From Paraflavitalea pollutisoli (GTDB lineage: Bacteria > Bacteroidota > Bacteroidia > Chitinophagales > Chitinophagaceae), in NCBI RefSeq assembly GCF_029360705.1, contig NZ_JARKMX010000008.1, forward strand, positions 310,001 through 374,000: 64,000 nucleotides of DNA, in the 5' to 3' direction. This document shows, in pieces, positions 26,918 through 36,741 of the stretch. Position 1 is the first letter of the stretch; every line of letters starts with the position of its first letter. The notes under the pieces are model-generated. The model was not told where the DNA came from, did no database searches, and saw nothing but the letters and a program-made list of their open reading frames with translations. Made by a program: the position numbers and the translations under genes.

Positions 26918-26938
26918 AGGCCGGGATCACCCCGGCCT
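26918..26938 (-). terminator. Rho-independent terminator after the AraC-family gene
   Basis: A perfect 8-bp GC-rich stem, AGGCCGGG (26918-26925) with CCCGGCCT (26931-26938), has a 5-base loop. On the minus strand it is followed by TTTTGG. It begins 14 bases after the AraC stop. Confidence 0.75.
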
Positions 26939-26951
26939 CATCATAAACAGA

Positions 26952-27758
26952 CTATAATCGTGATGGCGCTATGCCATACATTTTCTTGAACGCAAAGGAA
27001 AAATGCGAGAGGTCTTCAAACCCTACATCGAGGTACACGTCGGAGGGCGCTGCCCCTTTTTCCTTGATCAGGTAATGCGCTTCCTGCAATCGTTTCTGGA
27101 GCAACCAGCGACTGGGCGACTGGTGAAAGATCTTCTCGAAGTCGCGTTTGAAAGTGGCCAGGCTGCGCCCTGTGAGGTAGGCAAAACGTTTCAACTCCAC
27201 ATTGAAGTGGTAGTTCTTTTGCATAAACGCTTCCAGATCGATCTTGCCGGGTTCGGAGAAATCGAACAATACCTGCCGTAAGTCAGGATCTACCTTCAAC
27301 AGTAGTAAGAGGGCTTCTTTCAGTTTGAGTTGCATCACCGCTTCCTGTTCCTCCACCGGCAACGTTTCGTATACCAGCAGTGAGTCCATAAAGCTTTTAT
27401 ACAGGGGATGTGGCTTCAGGGCGATGATGGCGCTCCCCTCCTGCCGTTCCCTGGCCTCATAACCATGTTCCCGGCTAAAGGCCAGTAAAGTGGGTTGATC
27501 GAAATACAACGACACCGAACGAAAGGCGCCATCAGGGGGCGGTTGTTTGATGAATTTTACCAGGTGGTTCTTGCGCACCAGCCTGAATTGTCCGGGTTCA
27601 CACACGTATTTACCGGTTGCATCTTCCAGCGTAAGCGTGCCCGCCCGTTGAAAGCCGAATACATGTTCTCCTACAAACTGCTCCCCTTCCCGGTTCCTGC
27701 TGACATAACAGGAGTACAGGATGGAGGAGTTTTGCCCGCGTGTTGTGTCCATAGCCAT
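26952..27758 (-). CDS. AraC-family transcriptional regulator
   Basis: The 268-residue protein has an N-terminal cupin-like effector domain (about 20-120, FQRAGTLTLEDATGKYVCEPGQFRLV) and a C-terminal AraC double helix-turn-helix (about 168-268: LKRFAYLTGRSLATFKRDFEKIF, then AHYLIKEKGAAPSDVYLDVGFEDLSHFSFAFKKMYGIAPS, quoted in two parts). The gene stands directly downstream of an SDR oxidoreductase gene on the same strand, separated by a hairpin; AraC/SDR neighbours are common in Bacteroidota and often functionally linked. Effector unknown. Confidence 0.9.
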   Translation of the reverse strand: MAMDTTRGQNSSILYSCYVSRNREGEQFVGEHVFGFQRAGTLTLEDATGKYVCEPGQFRLVRKNHLVKFIKQPPPDGAFRSVSLYFDQPTLLAFSREHGYEARERQEGSAIIALKPHPLYKSFMDSLLVYETLPVEEQEAVMQLKLKEALLLLLKVDPDLRQVLFDFSEPGKIDLEAFMQKNYHFNVELKRFAYLTGRSLATFKRDFEKIFHQSPSRWLLQKRLQEAHYLIKEKGAAPSDVYLDVGFEDLSHFSFAFKKMYGIAPSRL

Positions 27759-27772
27759 GCCTTCAAATGTAA

Positions 27773-27808
27773 GCGATAAACGGCAGCCGCCTGGCTGCTG
27801 TTTATCGC
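27773..27808. terminator. Long hairpin between SDR and AraC genes
   Basis: A 16-bp stem with one G-T mismatch (27773-27788 with 27793-27808) closes a GCCT loop. It lies 16 bases after the SDR stop. The T-run on the minus strand (TTACATTTG) is weak, so termination may be partial and allow read-through into the AraC gene. Confidence 0.65.
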
Positions 27809-27824
27809 GAATACTAATAATGGT

Positions 27825-28712
27825 TTAGTTCGTTTTTAACTGGCTGTACATTTTTCCCTGGGGCGTGTCGAGAAAATTAACGGCGTCGTCGTGGTCGGTC
27901 GATACGCTCACGGGCTTCCATTTTTGCAGGTCGGCCGTACGTTTCGCATCTGCCATTTCCAGGATGGCTACTGCTTCACTGCCCAATACGAGGTGTACAG
28001 GTGGTTCGGGGTTTTCTGATAATTCGATCATGACGCGGGCCGCCTTGCGTGGGTCGCCCATCGGCACGAATCCTTCTCCCCGGAAATGGTGTTTCACTTT
28101 TTCTACCGATTCTTCATATCCCTCTACAAACGGTGCGAAGCTCATCGAGTCGCCTGCCCAATCAGTTCGGAATCCGCCAGGCTCTACCGATGTCACCAGG
28201 ATGCCCAGGGGGGACAGCTCTTTGGCCAGGGCCTCACTGAAACCACTCAATCCCCATTTGGCGGCCTGGTAGATCGTAATACCGGGGGTGCCCGTGCGGC
28301 CGCCAATCGAACTGATCTGTAGAATGCGGCCACTTTTTTGACGACGCATATAAGGAATGATGGCCCGTGTGATCTCGATCGGGCCATAGAGATTGGCTTC
28401 CAGCTGACTGGTCACCTGTTCGTCCGTAAATGCCTCGGCTGCACCGGTGATGCCAAAACCTGCATTGTTGACCAGTACATCGATGCGGCCATACTGGTCG
28501 ATCGCTGCTGCTACAGCGGCTTTGATCTCCGTTTTATTAGTAACGTCGAGGCGAACCGGCAGGATCTGACCGGGATATTGTGCCACCAGGTCCTGTAATT
28601 GTTCGGGTTTGCGTGCAGTGGCAACTACGCGGTAGCCACTGGCCAATACGGCTTCTGTTAAACTTCTTCCCAAACCGCGGGAACTTCCTGTTATGAACCA
28701 AACTTTTGACAT
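27825..28712 (-). CDS. Short-chain dehydrogenase/reductase
   Basis: The 295-residue enzyme from ATG 28712 has the classical SDR cofactor motif TGSSRGLG (8-15), NNAG (82-85), active-site S135, Y148 and K152 in the YxxxK arrangement (IYQAAKWG). Classical SDRs reduce or oxidise carbonyl/hydroxyl groups with NAD(P)H; the arginine in position of ATARKPEQL hints at NADP preference. Its subgroup, with a C-terminal VEPGGFRTDWAG segment and about 295 residues, is common and has no fixed substrate. It is probably regulated by the adjacent AraC protein. Confidence 0.88.
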   Translation of the reverse strand: MSKVWFITGSSRGLGRSLTEAVLASGYRVVATARKPEQLQDLVAQYPGQILPVRLDVTNKTEIKAAVAAAIDQYGRIDVLVNNAGFGITGAAEAFTDEQVTSQLEANLYGPIEITRAIIPYMRRQKSGRILQISSIGGRTGTPGITIYQAAKWGLSGFSEALAKELSPLGILVTSVEPGGFRTDWAGDSMSFAPFVEGYEESVEKVKHHFRGEGFVPMGDPRKAARVMIELSENPEPPVHLVLGSEAVAILEMADAKRTADLQKWKPVSVSTDHDDAVNFLDTPQGKMYSQLKTN

Positions 28713-28814
28713 GTTATATCGATTTTGTTCTTCAAAGGTCGGTGGCGTGAGCACCCGGGAGTTTGCTGAAAAGCTCAAATTGGTTTGTTGTATGGCTCAA
28801 GGCAGGCACAAAAA

Positions 28815-28847
28815 AAACGGGGCCTTCCCGGAGGAAGGCGCCCGTTT
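28815..28847 (-). terminator. Strong rho-independent terminator after the giant repeat gene
   Basis: A GC-rich stem of about 14 bp with a single bulge (28815-28828 with 28833-28847) and a CGGA loop is followed on the minus strand by an uninterrupted run of eight T (28810-28817 in the plus strand as A). It lies 21 bases after the stop of the giant gene. Confidence 0.92.
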
Positions 28848-28868
28848 GCGTATTACGAGTAACCCCTG

Positions 28869-31800
28869 CTATTTTTGAATCACCATCTTGGCAGACAGTT
28901 TTTCTTCACCTGTGTTCAGTAATACGGTGTAGGTACCCGATGGTAACCTGTTGGCTTCTGCACTCAACATGATGAGGTTGGTGCCGTCTGTGATGCTGAT
29001 GCGTTTGTTCATCAGTATCCGGCCCTGCATATCAACAATGTTGATCATGGCCAGGCGTTTCACACCCGATACAACCTTCAGCGCCACCTGGCCATTGGAA
29101 GGATTCGGTGTCACCTGTACGGTGATGCCACGGATGGCGGTGAAACTTACCGTATTTACGCGGCTGTACTCGAAGCGGCCGTCAAGGTCCACCATTTTCA
29201 GGCGGTAGTATACCTTGTTACCGTTCACGTTGTTCAGCGGATCGATGAAGGTGTAGTCGTTGACCAGCTCACCTTTGCCGGCCACCTGGCCAACTGCTGT
29301 GTAGGTCACTCCGTCCACACTTCTTTCGATCACGTATGCCTGGAAGTTTTCTTCCTTCTCTGATTTCCAGTCGAGCTGTACTTTATCGCCATCGATCGAT
29401 TTCGCTGTGAAGCTGATCAGTTTCACAGGTAATTGACCCAATGCGAACCTCCACAGCCTGTCTGTATCGGTAGGCAGTCCCTTAGACAATGGTCCAACTG
29501 CGCCAGGCGTTGCCGGGTTGCCGATTACGCCACCTGCCAGCATACCTTGTTGGGTAACATTCGGTCCGGTTGCGATGTCGAACCTGTCATCGAGGCCGTC
29601 ACCGTCACTGTCGAGACCAGTCAACGTCACCAGGTCGTCATTGACATTGTTGCCGTTGAAGTCATGCGCTTCTACCACATCCGGCTGTCCATCGCTATCG
29701 GTATCCAGGTTCAGGTAATCCGGGCTTGCGCTGGGCAATCCGGAAAGCCTGTATGGTGTGATACCGTTATTGGTGTTGCCGCCGAAGGCAGCTGGTGCGT
29801 TGTCATAAGCGTCTTCGATACCGTCGTTGTCGGTGTCTACGCCGGTTGGTAATATATAACCTGCCGTAGACTGACCTTCCACGTTGTCGGTGATGCCATC
29901 ATTGTCTGCATCGATGTCGATGTAGTCAGGCAGTGCCGCATTGTCGAAGTTGGGCAGTACGATGGTCGGCAGTGCATTCACCACGGTGCTCCAGCCATCG
30001 GTTCCCACAGGTCCGTCTGCGATACCATCGTTGTCGGTATCTGGCAGGCCTGTTTCGCGTGTGTCGAGGATGCCGTCGCCATCTGAATCGAGATCATATG
30101 GATCAGGTAATCCGGCTGCGTCATGGTTGGCCTTGACATAGCTGTCGGGTCTTCCATCTGCATTGGTATCGGCACCTGTTGGGATGAGGGTATTGGCGGT
30201 ATTTTCTGCAATACCATCGTTGCCCACATCTCCATCAACAGGATCGGAGAATCCGTCACCATCGGTATCGGTGAAGCCATCGATACGTCCATTGTTGTCC
30301 AGGTCAGTGCCACCTGCTTCCCGTATATCGGGCAGGCCGTCATTGTCACTATCGAGGTCGTAGTAGTTGGGCACGCCATCGCTATCGGTATCCCTGGAGC
30401 CCAACGGTGTACCGCCGAGAGCAGGATCATAGGCATCGTGCAAACCATTACCATTGGCATCTGTGAAGTTGTCTATGCGGCCATCTCCATTGGTGTCAAG
30501 TCCACCATTCTCCACGATATCGGGGATGCCGTCGTTATCGCTGTCGAGATCCCAGCTGTTGATGATGCCATCGAGGTCGGTATCGTAGCGATCGTCGATG
30601 TCATCGCCATTGCTGTCTACATATCCTGGGTTGGTCGGATCGAGATAGTTCGGAATACCGTCGCCATCCAGATCGCCCAAGGGGTCGAGACCCGTGGGGC
30701 TTTCGAGCAGATCGGGTATACCATCATTATCGTCGTCGAGGTCTACCTGGTTGCCAACACCGTCGTTGTCACGGTCACCCACCTGTCTCCAGTCGCGATC
30801 ACCACCAGGGTTGTTCACATCCGGGTAACTGAGCGGAGTCGTACCGTTGGTCGGATTTACCGCAGTGTTGTCATTATCCCAGCCATCGAACAGACCGTCA
30901 CCATCCGCATCGGTGGTGCCACCGGTCCTTTCGCCACCGCTGATCACGCCGTTGCCATTGGTATCCCATCCTTCGATGGTGTCTGGCTTGCCGTCGTTGT
31001 CGGTGTCGAGATCCCTGTAATCGGGATTGTCGGTGCTGTCGGTATTGACAGGTGCAATGCCGTTGTTGGGGTTGCCACCAAAGGCTGCCGGCAGGTTATC
31101 GTACGCATCGTCGATACCATCGGCATCTGCATCGACACCAGCAGGTGCCTGGTATCCGGCGGTCGATTGACCTTCGATGTTATCCACAATACCATCGTTG
31201 TCGGAGTCGATATCTAGGTAATCCGGACGTCCGTGTGCATCTGTATTCGGGAAGGTCAGCGGTGCGGGTAATGCATCTACTACATCGCTCCAGCCATCGG
31301 CACCGTAAGGACCATCGGCCAGACCATTGTTGTCTGCATCCGGCATGCCGGCTTCGCGACTGTCCAGAATACCGTCATTGTCCGAATCCAGGTCGTACGG
31401 ATTGGCCCTGTCGTCGTTATCGAAGTCACCACGCACATAGCTTTCTGGTCTGCCATCGGCATTGGTGTCAGGACCGGTCAGGATCAGCGGATCGTTCGGG
31501 CTTTCAAGGGTGCCATTGTTGTCGTCATCCGGATCGTAGGTGTTAACGTATCCATCCTGGTCAACATCTGCTGGGAAGTCGGCCTTACCATCGTTGTTGG
31601 TATCGGCGCCACCGGCTTCGATGATGTCAGGAATACCATCGTTGTCGCTATCCAGGTCTTGCGTATTGGGAATACCATCTGCATCGGTATCACGGTTGGG
31701 CAGTGCTACCCCACCGGCTGCCGGATCATAGGTGTCGATCAGGCCATTATTGTTACCGTCGGTCGTGTTGTCCACGCGGCCGTCGCCGTTGGTGTCCACA

Positions 31801-34800
31801 CCACCTGCTTCGATAATATCCGGAATGCCATCGTTATCGCTGTCGAGGTCGCGTGAGTTGATGACGCCGTCACCATCGGTGTCGTAGCGATCATCGATAC
31901 CATCACCATTGGTGTCTACATAACCTGGCTGTGCAGGATCGAGGTAGTTAGGGATGCCATTGCCGTTCTGGTCGCCTAGCGGATCCAATCCTGTCGGACT
32001 TTCCAACAGATCTGGTACGCCGTCGTTGTCATCGTCCAGGTCAAGGTTGTCCGGGATCGGATCATTGTCGCTGTTGGCAGACTGCCTCCAGTCGCGATCA
32101 CCACCGGGATTGTTAACGTCCGGATAGCTGGTGGGTGTGGTACCATTGGTGGGATTCACCGCAGCGGTGTTGTTATCCCAGCCATCGAGCAGGCCGTCAT
32201 TGTCGGCATCTGCTACACCGCCAGTCCTTTCAGCGCCATCGATCGTACCATTACCGTTGGCATCCCAGCCTTCGAGGGTGTCGGGTTTGCCGTCGTTGTC
32301 GGTGTCGAGATCGGTATAGTCGGGCGTATCGGCCCCATCCGTGTTCACTGGTATGATACCATTGTTGGGGTTACCACCAAAGGTACCTGGTACGTTGTCA
32401 TACGCATTGTCGATACCGTCACGGTCGGTGTCCAAACCAGTCGGTGCTATATAGGTCGCAGTTGCCTGTCCTTCGATATTGTCTACGATACCATCATTGT
32501 CGGCATCGATATCGAGGTAGTTGGGACCACCGCTGCCGTCAGTATTGGTAAAGGTCAGCGGACCGGGGGTTGCATCCACCAGGTCGCTCCAGCCATCGGC
32601 ACCCGTTGGGCCATCGGCAAAGCCATCACCATTGCTATCGGTAATACCTGCTTCGCGTACATCGAGTATACCATCTCCATCGGAGTCGAGGTCATAAGGA
32701 TTAGCTACCGTATCACCATCGAAGTCGCCGCGTGGGTAATTATCTGGTCGGCCGTCACCGTTGCCATCGGGACCAGTAATGATCAGCGGTTGAGATGCGC
32801 CCTCATTGATGCCATCGTTGTTATCATCCGGATCGTAGGTATCTACATAGCCGTCGTTGTCGGTATCGGTCGTTACGTCGACCTTGCCGTCGTTGTTCGC
32901 ATCTACGCCGCCCGCTTCAACGAGGTCAGGAATACCGTCATTGTCGCTGTCGAGATCGCGTGTATTGGGAATGCCGTCGTTATCGGAATCGATATTCGGG
33001 TGTGCAATACCACCAGCTGCAGGGTCATACGCATCTGCGAGACCGTTGTTGTTGGTATCAACAAATGTATCTACCCGGCCATTGCCATCCTGGTCAATAC
33101 CACCGGCTTCGATGATATCGGGAATGCCATCGTTGTCGCTGTCGAGGTCTTTACAGTTGATGACACCATCCAGGTCGGTATCGTACTGGTCGTCGATGCC
33201 ATCACCGTTGCTGTCTACGAAACCAGGATTGCTGGTGTCGAGGTAGTTGGGAATGCCATCACCGTCTGAATCACCTAAAGGATCCAATCCTGTGGGGCTT
33301 TCCGCGATATCCGGTACGCCATCATTGTCGTCGTCGAGATCGGTAATGTCCGGAATGCCGTCGCCATCGGTGTCTTCCGCCTGGCGCCAGTCACGGTCTC
33401 CACCCGGGTTGTTCACGTCGGGGAAGTTGGCTGGGATCATACCGTTGGTGGGGTTCACCAGGGCGGTGTTGTTGTCCCAGCCATCCAGCAATCCATCGCC
33501 ATCGGCGTCGGCAATGCCGCCGCTTCTTTCACCACCGTTGATAGAGCCATTGCCATTCGTATCCCAGCCTTCCAGTGAATCGGGCTTGCCGTCATTGTCG
33601 GAGTCCGTATCGATATAATCCTGGGTATCGGAGAGATCTGTATTGGTGGGCGTTATACCATTGTTGAGGTTCCCGCCAAAGGTGCCTGGTACATTGTCGT
33701 AGCGGTTGTCGATACCGTCGTTGTCGGTATCGGCATTCAGCGGAGCCAGGTAGCCGATGGTCGTTTGTCCTTCGATGTTGTCGACGATACCGTCATTGTC
33801 GGAGTCGATGTCGAGGAAGTTGGGACCACCTGAACTGTCGGTATTGGGGAATACCAGCGGGCCGGGCAGGCTGGATACCGCAACTGCCCATCCGTTGGTG
33901 CCGCGTGCCCCATCGGCAATACCATCGTTGTTGGCATCTGGCATGCCTGCTTCGCGGGCGTCGAGGATACCGTCACCATCTGCATCGAGATCATATGGAT
34001 TGGGTTTTACATCTCCGTCGAAGTCGCCTCGGGTATAGCTGTCCGGACGTCTGTCAGCATTGGTGTCAGCACCGGTCACGATCAGTGGTTGCAACGGACT
34101 TTCATTGGTGCCGTCGTTCTGGTCATCCGGATCGTAATCGTCTACAAAGCCATCGCGGTCAGCGTCGGCCAGGTTGTCGACCATGCCGTTGTTGTTAGCA
34201 TCTGTACCACCAGCTTCGCGGATGTCGGGAATACCGTCGTTGTCACTGTCGAGGTCGCGGCTGTTCGGAACACCATCATTGTCCGCATCGCGGTTGGGTA
34301 GTGCTATACCACCACCGACTGCAGGATCATAGATGTCCATCAAACCGTTGGCGTTGGTGTCGACATTGCTGTCAACACGTCCATTGCCATCGGTGTCGAT
34401 GCCGCCTGCCTCTATGAGATCGGGGATGCCGTCATTGTCGCTGTCGAGGTCGAAAGAGTTGACGATACCATCGAGGTCTGTATCAAACGCATCGTTGACG
34501 CCATCAACATTGGCATCTACAAAGGCTGGAACAGCGCCACCAGGCGTAGCATCGAAGGCATTGGGAATGCCATCGCCGTCGGCATCAGCCATTGCGTCGA
34601 TGCCATTGCCTTCAACGAGGTCGGTGATGCCGTCGTTGTCGTCGTCAAGATCGGTAACATAGCCGATCGGGTCACCATCCGAGCTACAAGTGGGTACGTT
34701 AACTGCGAATACGCCGGTGCTGACCTCATAAGCCCAGAACCAGGTATTTAGCGTACGTACGTTACCATAGTCATCACAATTCAATGGCAGGGTCAGCGAA

Positions 34801-36287
34801 CCACCGGTACCTGTTGGTGCTGGTGTTGCATTGCCTGAGCCGGGGCCATCCCAGGCACGACCTGGTGAAGCTACACCCACATCGGCATTGGTGATACCGC
34901 CGCCGGTATTGTTGTTGTTGGCATCGGTGGTAGGGTTGCTACAACTCGTGCTCGCTGTATTGGCCAATAAGATATCATCAAAATAGAGACGGGGTACGGT
35001 GGCGACCGGCGCTACCCCGGTTACACTCATACCGTTGCTGTTCAACTCCGCATCATACATCGGAATATTGACACGTCCCCGTCGGATGGAGAGGCTCATA
35101 TTTACGGTGACTGTGGAGGTGACAGCTGCACCAAGACCGTCGAGACCATCCCATACCCCTACATTGGCACCCACGGGAACATTGTAGAAGTAAAGGTACC
35201 GGTCCCTGGTACCAGCCTGGTAACCGGGAGAGCCGTTGATATCGAGGAGGATGGCGACATCTCCTGCTTTGTCGATGCCATAGGGTATATAAAGCGTAGG
35301 TGCGCACCCATAGATACGCCCCGCAAAGGTCGGTGCGGAAGCCACTACCGCGACCGGGAATAGCGTGGCATCCGGCTGCTCCAGGAACACATCATAACCA
35401 TCCGGAAGCGATGGTTGGGTGGCGCCGGAGTTCTGTGACCGGCGGTCATTGACCCAGTTGGTTCCGTTGACTGCACCGTATTTATTCATGTACAGCGTGA
35501 AACCGAAGGGACGGAAACCTGGCAGGAAGTCCAGGTTGATGACGGTACTGTCTGACGTATAGCCGAAGAAGTCGCCCTCGAGCGCGTTGGCCAGCGCACC
35601 GGAATTGGTGGCAGGGTCATACGTGATGAAACTCCAGGCCTTGCTGTGCACGCGGCCTTCAAACCTTTGACCGGCCGCATTGGCCACGGTAAAGTCGAAT
35701 AGCGTTACAATAATATTGGTGTTGCTGGCTGTTGCGCCACCATCCGTGCTGGGATACAGCTCCACGTAAAAGTGTCCGTTTGTCGTGGGTGTAAAGGTGA
35801 TGAAGTTGCTGTAGCCTGTAGGTGCAGTGCCCGCTATATTGGGTCCTGCTGCCGCCTGGGCATAAGTCGCCAATTGAGCAGCGGTAGAGACCAAGGTAGG
35901 TCCTTGCCGTACGGTATTGGTGGCCTCATCCAGGATGCGGTAGTAGATGGCCGTTTGTGCCGGTGTTACGTTTCGGTTAAAGGCCCTGAAGTTGAAATAG
36001 AGCCGCTGAGTCGCGAAATCGTTGATCACAAAGTCGATCCGGTTCTCTGCCGGCGCACCCCGGTAGGGGCCTGTGCCATTCGTCGTAGAAATATAAATAC
36101 CGGTACCGTTGGCCGAGTTGGGCATGACGGATGCCGTACCTTCTGCCAGCACACGGATATCGGGTGCCAGTAAGAGAAAGGCCATTAAGAAGGAAAGGAT
36201 CTTCCATCCTGTTCCTGCTCTTGGCCGCCTGCCTGCAAATAGCATTTTCTTTCGTTTTCGTGTTTCGTGTAAACGTTTGTTCAACAT
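28869..36287 (-). CDS. Giant secreted TSP3/calcium-repeat protein with T9SS sorting domain
   Basis: The 2472-residue protein has a long-headed signal peptide (1-48, core LSFLMAFLLLAP), an N-terminal beta-rich part (about 49-520), a repeat region (about 530-2285) and a C-terminal part with a common LPVKLISFTAK beta domain (about 2290-2390) and T9SS type A sorting domain (VTPNPSNGQVALKV to SAKMVIQK). The repeat region consists of thrombospondin-type-3-like units of the form DxDxDGIPDxxD (DLDSDNDGIPDIIEAGG and variants), arranged in four super-repeats of 433-437 residues. Such repeats bind calcium and form stiff rods; the product is probably a surface adhesin or matrix protein. It is monocistronic, with an intergenic region of 454 bases upstream and a strong terminator downstream. 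Confidence 0.9.
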   Translation of the reverse strand: MLNKRLHETRKRKKMLFAGRRPRAGTGWKILSFLMAFLLLAPDIRVLAEGTASVMPNSANGTGIYISTTNGTGPYRGAPAENRIDFVINDFATQRLYFNFRAFNRNVTPAQTAIYYRILDEATNTVRQGPTLVSTAAQLATYAQAAAGPNIAGTAPTGYSNFITFTPTTNGHFYVELYPSTDGGATASNTNIIVTLFDFTVANAAGQRFEGRVHSKAWSFITYDPATNSGALANALEGDFFGYTSDSTVINLDFLPGFRPFGFTLYMNKYGAVNGTNWVNDRRSQNSGATQPSLPDGYDVFLEQPDATLFPVAVVASAPTFAGRIYGCAPTLYIPYGIDKAGDVAILLDINGSPGYQAGTRDRYLYFYNVPVGANVGVWDGLDGLGAAVTSTVTVNMSLSIRRGRVNIPMYDAELNSNGMSVTGVAPVATVPRLYFDDILLANTASTSCSNPTTDANNNNTGGGITNADVGVASPGRAWDGPGSGNATPAPTGTGGSLTLPLNCDDYGNVRTLNTWFWAYEVSTGVFAVNVPTCSSDGDPIGYVTDLDDDNDGITDLVEGNGIDAMADADGDGIPNAFDATPGGAVPAFVDANVDGVNDAFDTDLDGIVNSFDLDSDNDGIPDLIEAGGIDTDGNGRVDSNVDTNANGLMDIYDPAVGGGIALPNRDADNDGVPNSRDLDSDNDGIPDIREAGGTDANNNGMVDNLADADRDGFVDDYDPDDQNDGTNESPLQPLIVTGADTNADRRPDSYTRGDFDGDVKPNPYDLDADGDGILDAREAGMPDANNDGIADGARGTNGWAVAVSSLPGPLVFPNTDSSGGPNFLDIDSDNDGIVDNIEGQTTIGYLAPLNADTDNDGIDNRYDNVPGTFGGNLNNGITPTNTDLSDTQDYIDTDSDNDGKPDSLEGWDTNGNGSINGGERSGGIADADGDGLLDGWDNNTALVNPTNGMIPANFPDVNNPGGDRDWRQAEDTDGDGIPDITDLDDDNDGVPDIAESPTGLDPLGDSDGDGIPNYLDTSNPGFVDSNGDGIDDQYDTDLDGVINCKDLDSDNDGIPDIIEAGGIDQDGNGRVDTFVDTNNNGLADAYDPAAGGIAHPNIDSDNDGIPNTRDLDSDNDGIPDLVEAGGVDANNDGKVDVTTDTDNDGYVDTYDPDDNNDGINEGASQPLIITGPDGNGDGRPDNYPRGDFDGDTVANPYDLDSDGDGILDVREAGITDSNGDGFADGPTGADGWSDLVDATPGPLTFTNTDGSGGPNYLDIDADNDGIVDNIEGQATATYIAPTGLDTDRDGIDNAYDNVPGTFGGNPNNGIIPVNTDGADTPDYTDLDTDNDGKPDTLEGWDANGNGTIDGAERTGGVADADNDGLLDGWDNNTAAVNPTNGTTPTSYPDVNNPGGDRDWRQSANSDNDPIPDNLDLDDDNDGVPDLLESPTGLDPLGDQNGNGIPNYLDPAQPGYVDTNGDGIDDRYDTDGDGVINSRDLDSDNDGIPDIIEAGGVDTNGDGRVDNTTDGNNNGLIDTYDPAAGGVALPNRDTDADGIPNTQDLDSDNDGIPDIIEAGGADTNNDGKADFPADVDQDGYVNTYDPDDDNNGTLESPNDPLILTGPDTNADGRPESYVRGDFDNDDRANPYDLDSDNDGILDSREAGMPDADNNGLADGPYGADGWSDVVDALPAPLTFPNTDAHGRPDYLDIDSDNDGIVDNIEGQSTAGYQAPAGVDADADGIDDAYDNLPAAFGGNPNNGIAPVNTDSTDNPDYRDLDTDNDGKPDTIEGWDTNGNGVISGGERTGGTTDADGDGLFDGWDNDNTAVNPTNGTTPLSYPDVNNPGGDRDWRQVGDRDNDGVGNQVDLDDDNDGIPDLLESPTGLDPLGDLDGDGIPNYLDPTNPGYVDSNGDDIDDRYDTDLDGIINSWDLDSDNDGIPDIVENGGLDTNGDGRIDNFTDANGNGLHDAYDPALGGTPLGSRDTDSDGVPNYYDLDSDNDGLPDIREAGGTDLDNNGRIDGFTDTDGDGFSDPVDGDVGNDGIAENTANTLIPTGADTNADGRPDSYVKANHDAAGLPDPYDLDSDGDGILDTRETGLPDTDNDGIADGPVGTDGWSTVVNALPTIVLPNFDNAALPDYIDIDADNDGITDNVEGQSTAGYILPTGVDTDNDGIEDAYDNAPAAFGGNTNNGITPYRLSGLPSASPDYLNLDTDSDGQPDVVEAHDFNGNNVNDDLVTLTGLDSDGDGLDDRFDIATGPNVTQQGMLAGGVIGNPATPGAVGPLSKGLPTDTDRLWRFALGQLPVKLISFTAKSIDGDKVQLDWKSEKEENFQAYVIERSVDGVTYTAVGQVAGKGELVNDYTFIDPLNNVNGNKVYYRLKMVDLDGRFEYSRVNTVSFTAIRGITVQVTPNPSNGQVALKVVSGVKRLAMINIVDMQGRILMNKRISITDGTNLIMLSAEANRLPSGTYTVLLNTGEEKLSAKMVIQK
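29430..34660 (-). repeat. Four tandem super-repeats of about 1.3 kb inside the giant gene
   Basis: The codon cluster for DLDDDNDG recurs at 34638, 33327, 32028 and 30729 (spacing 1311, 1299 and 1299 bases, all multiples of three: 437, 433 and 433 codons). Other landmarks recur in the same order in each unit: TGLDPLGD, IPNYLD, YDPAAGG, WDxNGNG and GGDRDWRQ; the first unit is the most divergent at its start (its TGLDPLGD region differs) and the last ends in DRLWRFALGQLP. Nucleotide differences between copies are scattered, showing old duplication rather than recent amplification. Each unit itself consists of many short calcium-binding motifs. Confidence 0.85.
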
Positions 36288-36741
36288 AGCGAAGTGTTTG
36301 TTTTACAGCAAATGAATACCCGCCAGCTACAAAAGCCGGCAGTACAGGTCGTGCCTGTACGTACTGATTACATGTGGTGTACATAACGGAACCGCAGGCA
36401 GATAAACTGCCTGAAAAATGGTCGATAGTTGTGATCTCTGTGAGTGCTGTCGAAACAAAAAAAGCAGGGAGGAACCACACAGCAGCATCAGCTGTGTACT
36501 AACTAATCATTACAATGACTAAGGTAAAACGATTAGTGAAATGATTCTATCCATTATACGGATAAACCCCCACGCAGGATGGTTAAAAAATGGGTAGGAA
36601 TGTCGCACTGCCCGAATCGGGTTAAAATTTTCTGGTTAGTGACTGAAGTGTCGGATGCTGATTAAATACAGGAGGCATATAATAAAGCAGGCAATCGACT
36701 ATCGATTGCCTGCCTGGTCTTATTGAGGTCTGGTAAGGTTG
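36288..36741. other. 454-base gene-free stretch upstream of the giant gene
   Basis: Apart from the terminator at 36687-36713 for the next upstream gene, no gene is visible. The remaining roughly 400 bases should hold the promoter and a long leader of the giant repeat gene. No standard Bacteroidota promoter was picked out with confidence. Confidence 0.5.
36687..36713 (-). terminator. Rho-independent terminator after the small secreted protein gene
   Basis: A perfect 12-bp inverted repeat (36687-36698 with 36702-36713) has a 3-base loop, followed on the minus strand by TTTATTATAT. It begins 28 bases after the stop of the 132-residue gene. Confidence 0.9.

Noticed and set aside
30123-31217. 364-codon open frame on the plus strand opposite the giant repeat gene
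   Set aside because: It is an antisense shadow of the repetitive Asp/Gly-rich coding sequence. Its residues are dominated by Val/Ile/Gly/Ala from reversed GAT/GGT codons, it has no fold motif, and similar frames recur at the repeat spacing.
29430-34660. Possible CRISPR-like or satellite repeat array
   Set aside because: The repeats are imperfect, in frame, translated on the minus strand and vary in codons, as expected for a repetitive protein. There are no uniform direct repeats with spacers.
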